Made by a program: the position numbers and the translations under genes. Source: Kitasatospora atroaurantiaca (GTDB lineage: Bacteria; Actinomycetota; Actinomycetes; Streptomycetales; Streptomycetaceae). From it: 64,000 nt of DNA. The stretch is from the NCBI RefSeq assembly GCF_007828955.1, contig NZ_VIVR01000001.1, forward strand, positions 5,084,001 through 5,148,000. Direction: 5' to 3'. The notes under the pieces are model-generated. The model saw only the letters and a program-made list of their open reading frames with translations, had not been told where the DNA came from and searched no databases. Position 1 is the first letter of the stretch. Every line of letters starts with the position of its first letter. Below are positions 26,601 to 36,600 of the stretch, one piece after another.

Positions 26601-27404
26601 ATGACCGATTTCGCGGAGTTCGAGCGCAGTGGCTGGGCGCGGCGCAGCGGTACCTATGACGACGGGTTCGGGGCGATGACGGCCGGCCTGCACGAGACGC
26701 TTCTCGACGCCGCCGGGGTGGCCGCCGGTACCCGGATGCTGGAAGTCGGCTGCGGCAGTGGCAGGTTGGCTGCGCTCGCTCTGGCCCGCGGGGCCGAGGT
26801 GGTCGCCACCGATGCGGTGGAGCAGATGGTGGCGGTGGCCGCCGAAGCGCTGCCCGGCGCCAAGGTGCTGTGCGCCGCGCTGCCCGGACTCCCCTTCGCC
26901 GAGGGCGAGTTCGACGCCGCGGTGGGCGCCTTCGTGATCAACCACGTGCCCGACCCGCAGGCGGCCGCCCGGGACCTGCAGCGGGTCGTCCGGCCGGGCG
27001 GCCGGGTCGTCCTCTCCTGCTGGGACACCCTCGCCCGCAACCGCGCCCAGGGCGTCTTCTTCGACGCCGCGGCTGCCGCCGGAGCGACCCCGCCGGCCGA
27101 CCTTCCCGGCACCTCGCCGTTCGCCGCGTATGCCGCGCCGGAGGCCTTCGCGGGGCTGCTGCGCGACGCAGGCCTGGTGGACGTTCAGGTCTCCCGGGTC
27201 GGCTGGACGCACGCGGTGGACCCCGACCGGTGGTGGCGGGACGTCCTCGCCGGGACGGTCCTCACCTCCTCCCTGATCGAGGGTCAGGACGACCGGACCG
27301 TCCGCCGGATCCGCGCCGCCTACGACCGCCTCGTGGCGCAGTACGACGGGGCTCTCCCGGTCGCCGCCCTCGTGGCGACGGGCACGCGGGCTCGTGCCTC
27401 CTGA
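26601..27404 (+). CDS. class I SAM-dependent methyltransferase
   Basis: A 267-residue methyltransferase with motif I MLEVGCGSGRLAALAL, an acidic residue in VVATDAVEQM, and motif post-I/II around FDAAVGAFVINHVPD. It belongs to the UbiE/type 11 group. AGGAG lies right before ATG at 26601. It starts 52 bp after the VOC gene in the same direction. The substrate cannot be inferred. Confidence 0.85.
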   Translation: MTDFAEFERSGWARRSGTYDDGFGAMTAGLHETLLDAAGVAAGTRMLEVGCGSGRLAALALARGAEVVATDAVEQMVAVAAEALPGAKVLCAALPGLPFAEGEFDAAVGAFVINHVPDPQAAARDLQRVVRPGGRVVLSCWDTLARNRAQGVFFDAAAAAGATPPADLPGTSPFAAYAAPEAFAGLLRDAGLVDVQVSRVGWTHAVDPDRWWRDVLAGTVLTSSLIEGQDDRTVRRIRAAYDRLVAQYDGALPVAALVATGTRARAS

Positions 27405-27595
27405 GCGGGCCCACTGGCTGAGCGGGCTCACCGGGTCGTGGCGGGCGAGGGGGCGGTGAGGCACGTGATCACCAGAAAGAACCCTGGAAGAGAACTCTCC
27501 CCACCCACCCTCCCGCCAACCCGTCACTCCTACGGGTGACTTGGGCGCGGCAGCGGGCCGGGTGGGGGTACGCTCGCCGCAAACAACCCCCATAA

Positions 27596-27660
27596 ACGCA
27601 GACGGCCCCCGGCGGGATTGCACTCCCGGCCGAGGGCCTGACCACCTAGGAAGTCAGACC
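27596..27660 (+). ncRNA. structured 5' leader of the winged-helix gene
   Basis: Between 27602 and 27640 a nested hairpin can form: GGCCCCCGGC pairs with GGCCGAGGGCC, enclosing GGGA-TTGCAC-TCCC. It is followed by CCTAGGAAG directly before the start codon. From memory, similar leaders precede other genes of this regulator family in Streptomyces. A regulatory function is inferred. Confidence 0.4.
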
Positions 27661-27666
27661 TTCCCG

Positions 27667-28434
27667 ATGGCTGATTCGCAGTCTAGCCCGCCCATGTCCG
27701 GCGTGCTCCACGTCCGCACCCGCCTCACCGCCAACTTCACCGTGATCTCCAACCGCCTGGCCCAACTCCCGGGCAGCGCGGTCACGGTGGGCGTCGGGGT
27801 GTACATCCTCTCGCTGCCGGACGGCGCACCCGTGAGCATCGCCGCCCTCTGCGCGCACTTCAGCGAGGGCGAGATCCTCATCGCGCGTGCCCTCAACGAA
27901 CTCGAAGCGGCCGGCTACCTGGAGCGGCGCCGCGAGCGCACCACGGGCGGCCGCATCCGCACCCGCACCTTCGCGTACGACGTGCCGCGCACCGCCGCCG
28001 CCCCGCCCCCGAAGCCCGCACCTGAACCTCGGCGCCCCGTCGAGCCCCCGACCGCGCCCGCCGACCCGCAGGCCGTCGCCGTCCTGAGCTCCCTGCGCAG
28101 CCGAGACCCGCGCCTCCTCCTCTCGGAACATGAGATCGCCCAACTCGCCCCGGCCGTCACCGAATGGCTCGCCCGAGGCATCGAACCCCACCAGCTCGCC
28201 ACCACCCTCACCACCGGCCTCCCCACCCACATCGAACGCCGCCCGGCCCGCCTCCTCGCCTACCGCCTGGCCGCCCTCCTCCCACCCACCGCCCCCGACC
28301 CCGTGGTGGTGGTCCCCCTCCAGACCTGCGACGGCTGCGAACGCGCCTTCCGAGCCCCCGAACCATCCCTCTGCCACGACTGCCGCACCGCCGCCGAACC
28401 CGTGGACGCGGAGCGTCTCGTCGCAGTCGGCTGA
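27667..28434 (+). CDS. winged-helix transcriptional regulator with C-terminal zinc-ribbon-like Cys motif
   Basis: A 255-residue protein. Residues about 45-105 form a helix-turn-helix unit (LPDGAPVSIAALCAHFSEGE then IARALNELEAAGYLERRRE). A Pro-rich linker and a helical region follow, and the end carries CDGC and CHDC, a possible zinc-binding pair. This is a Streptomyces-specific family of many paralogues with no known target. ATG at 27667 is preferred; an in-frame ATG at 27694 is possible. Confidence 0.65.
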   Translation: MADSQSSPPMSGVLHVRTRLTANFTVISNRLAQLPGSAVTVGVGVYILSLPDGAPVSIAALCAHFSEGEILIARALNELEAAGYLERRRERTTGGRIRTRTFAYDVPRTAAAPPPKPAPEPRRPVEPPTAPADPQAVAVLSSLRSRDPRLLLSEHEIAQLAPAVTEWLARGIEPHQLATTLTTGLPTHIERRPARLLAYRLAALLPPTAPDPVVVVPLQTCDGCERAFRAPEPSLCHDCRTAAEPVDAERLVAVG

Positions 28435-28523
28435 GCCCAGTGCTGCGGCTGACAAGGGCGGACACAGGTCCGCCCCCGGTTCGCGGCACAACAGACCGTG
28501 AACCGAGGGCGGATGTGGGTTGA

Positions 28524-31500
28524 TCAGACCGCGCCCAGGATCTGGCCGTAGTCGATCCAGCCCGGGGTGGCGAAGTCGTCGCCGCCGTTCGCGGTGTAGG
28601 CGTTGGTGGCGCCGTTGATCACCAGGTAGTCGCCACGGCCGTCACCGTCGATGTCGGTGAAGTCGACCAAGCTCTGGTTGGTCGTGTGCCCCGACGACAC
28701 CTTGGGGCGCAGGACCCAGCCGCCGCCGCCGACGACGTGGTTGATGTATGAGGTGACGCTCCCGTCCGTGTTAATGATGGTGTAGTCCGCCTTGCCGTCG
28801 CCGTCGAGGTCGGTCCAACGGATCCGGGTGCGGTCGCTGGTGACCCCTGTGGCGACCTGGCCGAGGTCGGTCCACCCGCCGGCGCCGTTGGTGTTGCGGA
28901 AGACGCCGACCGCGCCGCTCGTCTGGGTGACGATGTAGTCCGTCTTGCCGTCGCCGTCGAAGTCGGCGAAGCGGACCTGGTCGGGGTTGCTGATCACGCC
29001 GGTGGCGACCTGACCGAGGCCGATCCAGCCGCCGTGCCCGTCGCCGCCGTTGTTCACGAAGACGTTCACGGCGCCTGTGCTGCCGATGGTGATGTAGTCG
29101 GCCTTGCCGTCGCCGTTGAAGTCGGCGAACCGGATCCGGGTCTTGTCGCTGGTGACGCCGGTGGCGACCTGCCCGAGGCTGGTCCAACCGCCGTGTCCGT
29201 CGCCGCCGTTGCTGAGCGACACACTGATGGCGCCGCTGTCGGCGATGGTGATGGCGTCGGCCTTGCCGTCGCCGTTGAAGTCGGCGAAGCGGAGCTTGCC
29301 CGTCCCGCCGGACTCGTCGACCGCGGCGTTGTTGTGCAGGCCCCGGCTGTAGGTGCCGGAAGACCAGATGGCCGTACCGTCGGGCCGGTAGATGACCAGG
29401 TTGCCGTCGGGCTGGAGGAACATGGCATCGCCGGCCTGTGAGGTGCCGCTGGCCCAGAGCGAGGTACCGGTGGTGTGTGCCGCCTGCGGGTAGGCAGCGA
29501 AATTGCCGTCGAGCTGCAGGGACATCACCGCGCCGGTGTGGCCTGTGCTGCCGAGCGTCCAGGTGCCGTACCCGGGGTTGCTGATGGTGAGCAAGCCGCC
29601 GTTGAACGACATGTTGGCCCGACCGGCGGTCCAGGTGCTGCCGCTCGGGTAGTTCGTGTCGTCACTCGGGAAGAGCACGTATCCGGGGGTGCCGGACAGC
29701 AGCGCGGCCTGGGTGGGAGTCAGGGCATTGGCCCAGACCTGCACGTTGGAGACGGCGCCCGTGTAGAAGGACTGGTGGGTGGCGGCGTTGAGGTAGTCGC
29801 CGACCCGGAAGCCCTTGGTGAATCCGTTGACCAGGCTGTGGGGTGCGGATCCGACGACGATGCCGTTGATGTACAGCGCCATCACGCTGGTGGTGTGGTT
29901 GTAGGTCGCGGTCAGGTGCGTCCACACCCCGGGTTGGACGAGCCCGCCGCCGACGCCAGCATGCGTGCAGTCGTAGGACCAGCCGCTGTCGGCCTTGGCC
30001 AGGCAGAAGTACCACTGGTTGGTGGCACTGTCGGGGTAGAGCATGAAGCCGCTGGTGCTGTTGCCGTCCTGGGACAGGAGCACGCCGCCGGAGGCGTCCG
30101 GCTTGGCCCAGACTGAGACGGTGAAGTCGGCCGCGACGTTCAGCGCGCTCGTGCTGGTGCTCATGACACCCGTGGCGGTGCCGTCGAGGTGGACGTCTGG
30201 CTTGAATAGGTCCTTCATGCTCCAGGTGGCGCCGGTCTGACCCGTCAGGTTCAGGGAGCCTGAGCCCGTGCTGTCGGCGGCGGTGGTGGCCTGGCCGTCG
30301 GTGCCATCGGCGAGGGCCCAGGTGTGGGCGGAGGTGACCAGGGTCTGACCGGTCTGCCCAGTGAGGGTGGTGCCGTTGAACAGGTAGGCCGTGGCCGAGC
30401 CGTTCGTGTCGAGTGCCCACAGGTCCACAGTGCCGTCGCGGTCGATATCGGCGGCCTGGATGACCGGCTTGGTGGCGGCGGACCAGCCGCTGCCCGGGAA
30501 CGGGACGGGGGTGACGGCGTTATAGCCGGCCAGGGCGACCAGGTCGGTGGGGCTGTAGTAGTACAGCTGGCCGCCGTTGTCGGAGCGGGCGAACATCGCC
30601 GGGAGGTTGTTGACCAGTGCGGTCACGATGGTCCAGCCGGTCCAGTTGCCCGTGCCGGTGGGGTTGGTGTCGCTGATGTCCTGGTCGGGTGGGAAAAAGC
30701 CGCCCGGCTGTTGTGAGCTGGCCTGGAGGTAGAGCGACCCGTTGAGGATGGTGAGCAGGGACGGGAAGGGGTTTGGCGCCCCGCCGGCCGCGGTGATGTA
30801 CAGCTGGCCGGCGTTGGCGACACGGGTGGCCTTGGTGGTGGTGTTAGGCAAGGTGAATGCGACCGACGGGGTGCCCTTGCCAACCAGCGGGGACAGCGCG
30901 GAGCCGTCGCCGTTGCCGTAGAAGACCTGGCCGGCGCCGGTGGCGGGGTTGTACTCGAGGACGTCGTTGAAGCCGGATCCGGACCGGAAGTGGCCGACGA
31001 TCGCCTGGGTGCCGTTCCAGTCGGCGGCAGAGCCGTTGGTCCCGGTGATGCCTTGGGCGCCGATGTCGTCGGCGGCGGCGTTGAGGGAGCGGGTGGTGGT
31101 GCCGCTCGCTAGCCAGAGCCCGGACGGCAGCGCGGCCTGCTTGCCGACGGTCGTGAGGTCTGCCCGGCCATCGCCGGTGAGGTCGTTCTCCGGAGCGTCA
31201 GCCGGGGGCGCCGCGTCGATCTCCTCCACGTCGCTGTCACCGCTGGGGTTTCCGCCTGCAGACAGGGCGGTGACGGTCAGTACGGTGTGCGCCCGGGTCG
31301 GTTTGATGCTGACGGTGGCGGCACCGTTGACCGCGGTCACGGTGGTGGGAGCGGCGCCGTTGACCTGATAGACGTAGCTGGCCGGGGTGGTGCCGGTCGG
31401 GTTGGCTTTAATGCTCACCTGGGTCGGCGTGCCGACCGTGAAGGGGCCAGAGCCCACGTCAGCGCTCGGCTTGCCCGGTGCGGTCGGGTCGAAGGTGAAC

Positions 31501-33329
31501 TTGCAGGTGGTGCTGGTCCCACTGTTGACGGAACCGTCGCTCGTGTAGACGTTCCAGGAGAACGTCGTCGGCGTGCCGCCGGCTTCTGTGATGAGCTTGT
31601 CCCGTGCGACGAGCAGGCTAGCCGTGGTCCCCGAGTTGGCCGACAGATCGCCGGTGCTGGAGGAAGCGACGACCGCGCCGGTGGCGGTCTTCACGAGGCT
31701 GAACGCGACACCGAGGCTGCCGCCGTCGGGGTCGGAGACGACCGCCCGCAGTGTCAGGTCGCCGTTTCCGATGACGGTCGGGGTGGCCGCCGCGCATGCC
31801 GTGGCCGGCGAGGTGCTCAGCGAGGACGGCGTGCTGGGTGCGTGGTTGTACGTGGTGGACATGTACATCGTGGACGGCTGGAACTTCTTCCACCCGTAGT
31901 CGTCCGACTCGTTGGACGCGCGCAGGCCCAGCGTCAGGTCAGGCCAGGAACCGCTGGCGGCGCTCTGCATCAGGCTCGTGGTGTCGAACCCCACCGATTG
32001 GGGGCTGCAGGTGTTGCCGAAGGCGACGTACCGGGTGTCGGACTTGCTGTTCCAGGACGGCTGGTTGTTCCACGTGGTGGATGAGGAGATCGCGCCGGTC
32101 CCCCACAGTTCGACGTCGCGTGGCTGGTTGCACGTGGGCGACCAGCTCTCGGTGGCGTAGAACCGGGACGAGCTGATCTGTGCGCCGTAGATGCTGCTGG
32201 GTACCGACATGCGGGCGAAGGCGCGGCCCACGTAGTACGGGGAGGCCCAGTCGTTGTAACCCACGCGCAGACCCTCGGGGTCGGTGGTATTCCAGTAACT
32301 GGTGCCGGAGTAGTACGAGCTGACGTAGGTCCAGCCAAGGACGGAGCCGCCCGCAGAGTATGTCGGGTCGATGTAGAGCGGCCAGACGGTGTTCGTGCCG
32401 GAAAGCAGGCTCGCGTCGGGGGTGAGGGTGATGGCGCCCTCGCTGTAGGCGGCCTTCAGCGGCGCGGTGTGCGCGGTGGCGCCCGGCGCCGCCGCGCTGG
32501 AGCGGGCGGGGCTGCCGCTGTGGGCGTCGAGCGTCGCACCGTTGGTGGGATCGGTGACGGTCGGGGCCGCGGTGTCGATGGCGGAGTCCCAGACGCCGCG
32601 GACAGGCGCGGGGGCGGAGAACGCCACCTTGCCGGACTTGTCCTTGGCGGTGATGTTGCCGGCCACGTCCGTGGCGAGGTCGACGCCCGTGGTCTTCGTG
32701 GTGAACGCGAGGGACTTCAGGGCCGGGTTGGCCGCCGCGGTGGCGTCCTTGACGACCAGGACCTCGGAGAAGCCGCCCTGTGCGTCGGCGGTGATCGTGA
32801 GGTCGATGCCGGTCAGCAGGTGGTACGTGGCGGTGGCGCCGTCGAGGACGGGGCTGGGCAGCTTGTTGGTCAGTGCTGCGGGGAGCGATATCGAAAGCGA
32901 GCGGCCGCCGTTCTTCATCACGGCCAACGGCCCGTCGCCGCCCGCCGAGACGGTGAGGCCACTGGTGGACAGCACGGGGCCGATCGAGCCGTCGGCGTGC
33001 TTGACCAGGGTGGCGTCGAGCGGCTTCCAAGAACCGTCCTGGTACTTGCGCACCGGCATGACGGCCTGGGTAAGGGTGAAACTGCCGTTCGGGTTGGCCG
33101 TCAGCTGGTCAGTGGCGGTCGTCGCGGCATCCACCACGACGGCCGCCCGGGACGTACGCGCCTTCACGGCAGCCTGCTCGGCAGTCAGGGGCGCGGCAGG
33201 CGAAGCCTTCGTGGTGGAGCGCGTGGTGTCCGCCTGTGCGGGCACCACGAGTGTGGTCAGTGACAGAGCTGTGAGCGTCGCGCCCAGTGTCGCGGCGAGC
33301 GCACGTCTCGTCGCCATAGAAGGTGGCAC
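28524..33329 (-). CDS. large secreted protein: DNRLRE-like, LamG, bulb-lectin and FG-GAP repeat domains
   Basis: A 1601-residue exported protein. A signal peptide (ATRRALAATLGATLTALSL to PAQA) is followed by a beta-rich region with YYSGTSYWNT and TTWNNQP resembling DNRLRE modules. Then come Gly/Ser-rich linkers, a concanavalin-like LamG domain (FTVSVWAKPD, WTHLTATYNH, ALYINGIVVGS), a bulb-lectin motif (DGNLVIYRPDGTAIW) and five C-terminal FG-GAP/VCBS repeats with the calcium motif DFNGDGKAD. The start may be GTG 33329 (GGGG upstream) or ATG 33317. It diverges from the rhs toxin gene and may help present or anchor it at the cell surface. That partnership is an inference from position. Confidence 0.82.
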   Translation of the reverse strand: MPPSMATRRALAATLGATLTALSLTTLVVPAQADTTRSTTKASPAAPLTAEQAAVKARTSRAAVVVDAATTATDQLTANPNGSFTLTQAVMPVRKYQDGSWKPLDATLVKHADGSIGPVLSTSGLTVSAGGDGPLAVMKNGGRSLSISLPAALTNKLPSPVLDGATATYHLLTGIDLTITADAQGGFSEVLVVKDATAAANPALKSLAFTTKTTGVDLATDVAGNITAKDKSGKVAFSAPAPVRGVWDSAIDTAAPTVTDPTNGATLDAHSGSPARSSAAAPGATAHTAPLKAAYSEGAITLTPDASLLSGTNTVWPLYIDPTYSAGGSVLGWTYVSSYYSGTSYWNTTDPEGLRVGYNDWASPYYVGRAFARMSVPSSIYGAQISSSRFYATESWSPTCNQPRDVELWGTGAISSSTTWNNQPSWNSKSDTRYVAFGNTCSPQSVGFDTTSLMQSAASGSWPDLTLGLRASNESDDYGWKKFQPSTMYMSTTYNHAPSTPSSLSTSPATACAAATPTVIGNGDLTLRAVVSDPDGGSLGVAFSLVKTATGAVVASSSTGDLSANSGTTASLLVARDKLITEAGGTPTTFSWNVYTSDGSVNSGTSTTCKFTFDPTAPGKPSADVGSGPFTVGTPTQVSIKANPTGTTPASYVYQVNGAAPTTVTAVNGAATVSIKPTRAHTVLTVTALSAGGNPSGDSDVEEIDAAPPADAPENDLTGDGRADLTTVGKQAALPSGLWLASGTTTRSLNAAADDIGAQGITGTNGSAADWNGTQAIVGHFRSGSGFNDVLEYNPATGAGQVFYGNGDGSALSPLVGKGTPSVAFTLPNTTTKATRVANAGQLYITAAGGAPNPFPSLLTILNGSLYLQASSQQPGGFFPPDQDISDTNPTGTGNWTGWTIVTALVNNLPAMFARSDNGGQLYYYSPTDLVALAGYNAVTPVPFPGSGWSAATKPVIQAADIDRDGTVDLWALDTNGSATAYLFNGTTLTGQTGQTLVTSAHTWALADGTDGQATTAADSTGSGSLNLTGQTGATWSMKDLFKPDVHLDGTATGVMSTSTSALNVAADFTVSVWAKPDASGGVLLSQDGNSTSGFMLYPDSATNQWYFCLAKADSGWSYDCTHAGVGGGLVQPGVWTHLTATYNHTTSVMALYINGIVVGSAPHSLVNGFTKGFRVGDYLNAATHQSFYTGAVSNVQVWANALTPTQAALLSGTPGYVLFPSDDTNYPSGSTWTAGRANMSFNGGLLTISNPGYGTWTLGSTGHTGAVMSLQLDGNFAAYPQAAHTTGTSLWASGTSQAGDAMFLQPDGNLVIYRPDGTAIWSSGTYSRGLHNNAAVDESGGTGKLRFADFNGDGKADAITIADSGAISVSLSNGGDGHGGWTSLGQVATGVTSDKTRIRFADFNGDGKADYITIGSTGAVNVFVNNGGDGHGGWIGLGQVATGVISNPDQVRFADFDGDGKTDYIVTQTSGAVGVFRNTNGAGGWTDLGQVATGVTSDRTRIRWTDLDGDGKADYTIINTDGSVTSYINHVVGGGGWVLRPKVSSGHTTNQSLVDFTDIDGDGRGDYLVINGATNAYTANGGDDFATPGWIDYGQILGAV

Positions 33330-33649
33330 AGGAGTCCCCGCCCTTTCGTCATGTTCGGATGCGGACGGTGGCAGGTCAGCTGGTCGTCCGGCAGGAGCGT
33401 CGCACAGCGGTAGGACAACTCGGCAAGGCACCTGAACTGCTGTCATATCGGGTTGGGAGGTTTGCCGATGATATGTCGTATATGCCAACGGCAGCGGAGG
33501 TAAAGAGTTGGTCAATCAAGATCCGCGAGGGCCATTGCCTTGTTACGCGGAGCGGTGGACTTTGCGATAGTCGTCGAACCGGGGGAGTTGATCACACCGG
33601 GTGATCAGTGCTGCCCTCGTGTAGCCGATCCAAGAGGTGTGATCGCTCG
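33330..33649. promoter_or_regulatory. divergent control region between the secreted protein and rhs
   Basis: A 320-bp gap without a supported gene. It is locally A/T-richer than its flanks. It contains a perfect operator-like inverted repeat, TGATCAC (33589-33595) and GTGATCA (33601-33607), 43 bp before the rhs start. GAGGTG at 33634-33639 is the likely rhs ribosome binding site. Confidence 0.5.
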
Positions 33650-36600
33650 ATGCTCCATAGAACCGACAGTCGCTCCGCCGCGCCATCAGGCCGGCCGTTG
33701 ATATCCGGGCGACCAGCGTCCTTGCGATGGTTGGGCGGGGTGAGCGCGGTGGCGTTGCTCTCTGCGCTGATTGCCGCACCGGCTCACGGCGCTGATCACA
33801 CGTCGGCCTGGTCCCCGGCCGCGCCGTCGACGGTGGCGGTCAAGGGTGTGCGCAATCTCAAGCCCAAGGTGGCTCAGCAGACCGCCAAGACGCAGCAGAC
33901 GTACATGCCGCGCGCCACGGCTTGGCCGAAGGCGGCGAAGGGCAGCGCCCACCTCGCAGCTCCTGCGGCAAAGGCTGACGGCGCGAGGCAGACCGCTGCC
34001 GGAACGCCCATCTGGGTTCAGGCCAAGAAGTCCGCCACCGGCACTTATCAGGGTCCGGCCGACGTCGGTGTCACCGTCCTGGACCATCAGAAGTCGGCCG
34101 GCCTCGGGGTCTCCGGCGTCGTCTTCAGCGTCGCTCCGTCAGGTAACGGACAGGGCGGAGTCCGCATCGGCGTCGACTACTCGTCCTTCGCGGAGGCCTA
34201 CGGCGGCAACTACGCCTCCCGCCTGCACCTGGTCTCCCTGCCCGCCTGCGCACTGACCACACCGGATGTCCCTTCGTGCCGGGTGCAGACCCCCCTGGCC
34301 ACGCAGCGGGACGCGAAGGCGTCCACCGTCTCGGCCGAGGTCGAGCTCGGCACTCCCGCCGTCACCCACACCGCGGCGGACGCCACCATGGGGCGTGCTG
34401 TTCCCGCGGTCTGGTCCGGTGACGGCACGACTGCCCATCAGGCGTCGACCGCGGCGGCCCCGCAGGTCTTGGCCGCCACCGACTCCACCGGCCAGGAGGG
34501 CAGTGCGGCAGGCAGCTACGCCGCCGGCGCGCTCTCCCCGTCCGGCTCGTGGACTGCAGGCGGTGCCGGCGGATCCTTCACCTACGCCTACCCGGTCCAG
34601 ATCCCCGGCGCGTCGACCTCGCTGACCCCGAAGTTCGCACTCGGGTACGACTCGGCGTCGGTGGACGGCAAGACCGCCTCCACCCAGGCACAGGCCTCGT
34701 GGGTCGGTGACGGCTGGTCGACCCCGGACTCGTTCATCGAGCAGACGTTCACCTCCTGTGCGGACAAGCCCGAGGGCACCGCGTCGCCGTCGGAGACCAG
34801 TGACGAGTGCTACGCCGGGCCGATCCTGACCCTGTCGCTGAACGGCTCGTCGACCGCGCTGGTCTGGGACTCCGCCAAGAGCACCTGGAAGCCGCAGAGC
34901 GACAACGGCGAGAAGATCGCCCACGTCACCAACTCCAACAACGGCTCGGGCACCTACAACACCGACTACTGGACGGTCACCGACCGCACCGGCACGGTGT
35001 ACTCCTTCGGCCGCAACCAGCTACCTGGCTGGACCTCGGGCAAGGCGGTCACCAACTCCGTCGACTCGATGCCGGTGTACTCCGCGCACTCCGGCGACCC
35101 CTGCTACAACGCCGCAGGGTTCTCCTCCTCGGTGTGCACCATGGCCTACAAGTGGCACCTGGACTACGTCAAGGACGCCCGCAGCCAGGCGATGTCCTAC
35201 TGGTACACGCAGGACACCAACTACTACGCCCAGAACAACGGCCAGTCCAACACCAAGTACGTCCGCGACTCCTACCTAGCGCGGATCGACTACGGCTTCC
35301 GCGACAGCGGCGCCTATGGCACCGTCCCGGACCAGATCGCCTTCACACCCGGGTCGCGCTGCACTCTTGCCACCTGCGACCCGATCTCGGGGTCCAACGC
35401 GGGTACCCAGTATCCGGATGTGCCGTTCGATCTGATCTGCAACAGCGGCGCCACGTGCACCTCGCACGCGCCGGCGTTCTTCTCCACCGTCCGTCTGAAG
35501 CAGATCACCACCAGCCAGTACTCCACCTCCGCCGCCAAGTACCTGCCGGTGGACACCTACGACCTGCTGCAGAGCGAGCCGCCCACCGGTGACGGCACTT
35601 CGCCCACCCTGTGGCTGACCCAGGTCACCCGTACTGGCAACGACACCAGCGCCGGCGGCTCCAGCTCCTCGATCCCGCTGCCGCTGCCGCCGGTGGTCTT
35701 CGGCGGTGACACCAAGCAGAACCGGGTCGACACCGCCAACTTCCCCGGCATGTACCGCTACCGCCTTACCTCGATCACCACCGAACTCGGCGAACTGATC
35801 GGCGTCACCTACGGGCTGCCGAACCCGTGCACCGCGGCCTACGTGGCCGCGGCCAACCCCGCAACCAACACCTCCTCCTGCTACCCGGTCAGCTGGACCC
35901 CTCCGTTCTACACCGACCCGGTCACCGACTGGTTCGAGAAGTACGCCGTCACCCAGGTCCTCGAATCCGACCAGACCGGCGGCGCCCTGAAAAAGGACAG
36001 CACCTACGCCTACACCGGCGGCGCGGCCTGGCACTACGACGACAACGAGACCGTCCAGGCCAAGTACCGCACCTGGGGCCAGTTCCGCGGCTACGCCACC
36101 GTCACCACCTACACCGGTGACGGCACCAACGACCGCAAGACCAAGGACACCGTCAGCTACTACCGCGGCATGGACGGGGACTACGCCACCGTCAACCCGG
36201 TCACCATCCGTCCCGTCAGCCTGACCGACTCGCAGGGCGCCGCACACACCGACAGCGACAAGCTCTCCGGCAGCGAACTGGAGAGCACCAGCTACAAGGG
36301 CGACGGCACGGTGATCGACAGCTTGACGATCACGTCCTACTGGGTCTCGCCGGCGACCGCGACCCGTAACCGCACCGGGCTGCCCGCGCTGACCGCCGGC
36401 ACCGCCAAGGAGGCCGAGACCTACACCCGCCAGGCCATCACCTCCTCCGGCAGCACCACCTGGCGCGTCACCGAGACCGACAACACCTACGTTGCAGACC
36501 TGGCCGACAACAACTTCGGCCTATTGACCGCCGGCTACAGCCACACCGTGCCGGTGGTTGCGGCGTATGACCAGTGCACCACCTACACGTACGCCCCGGC

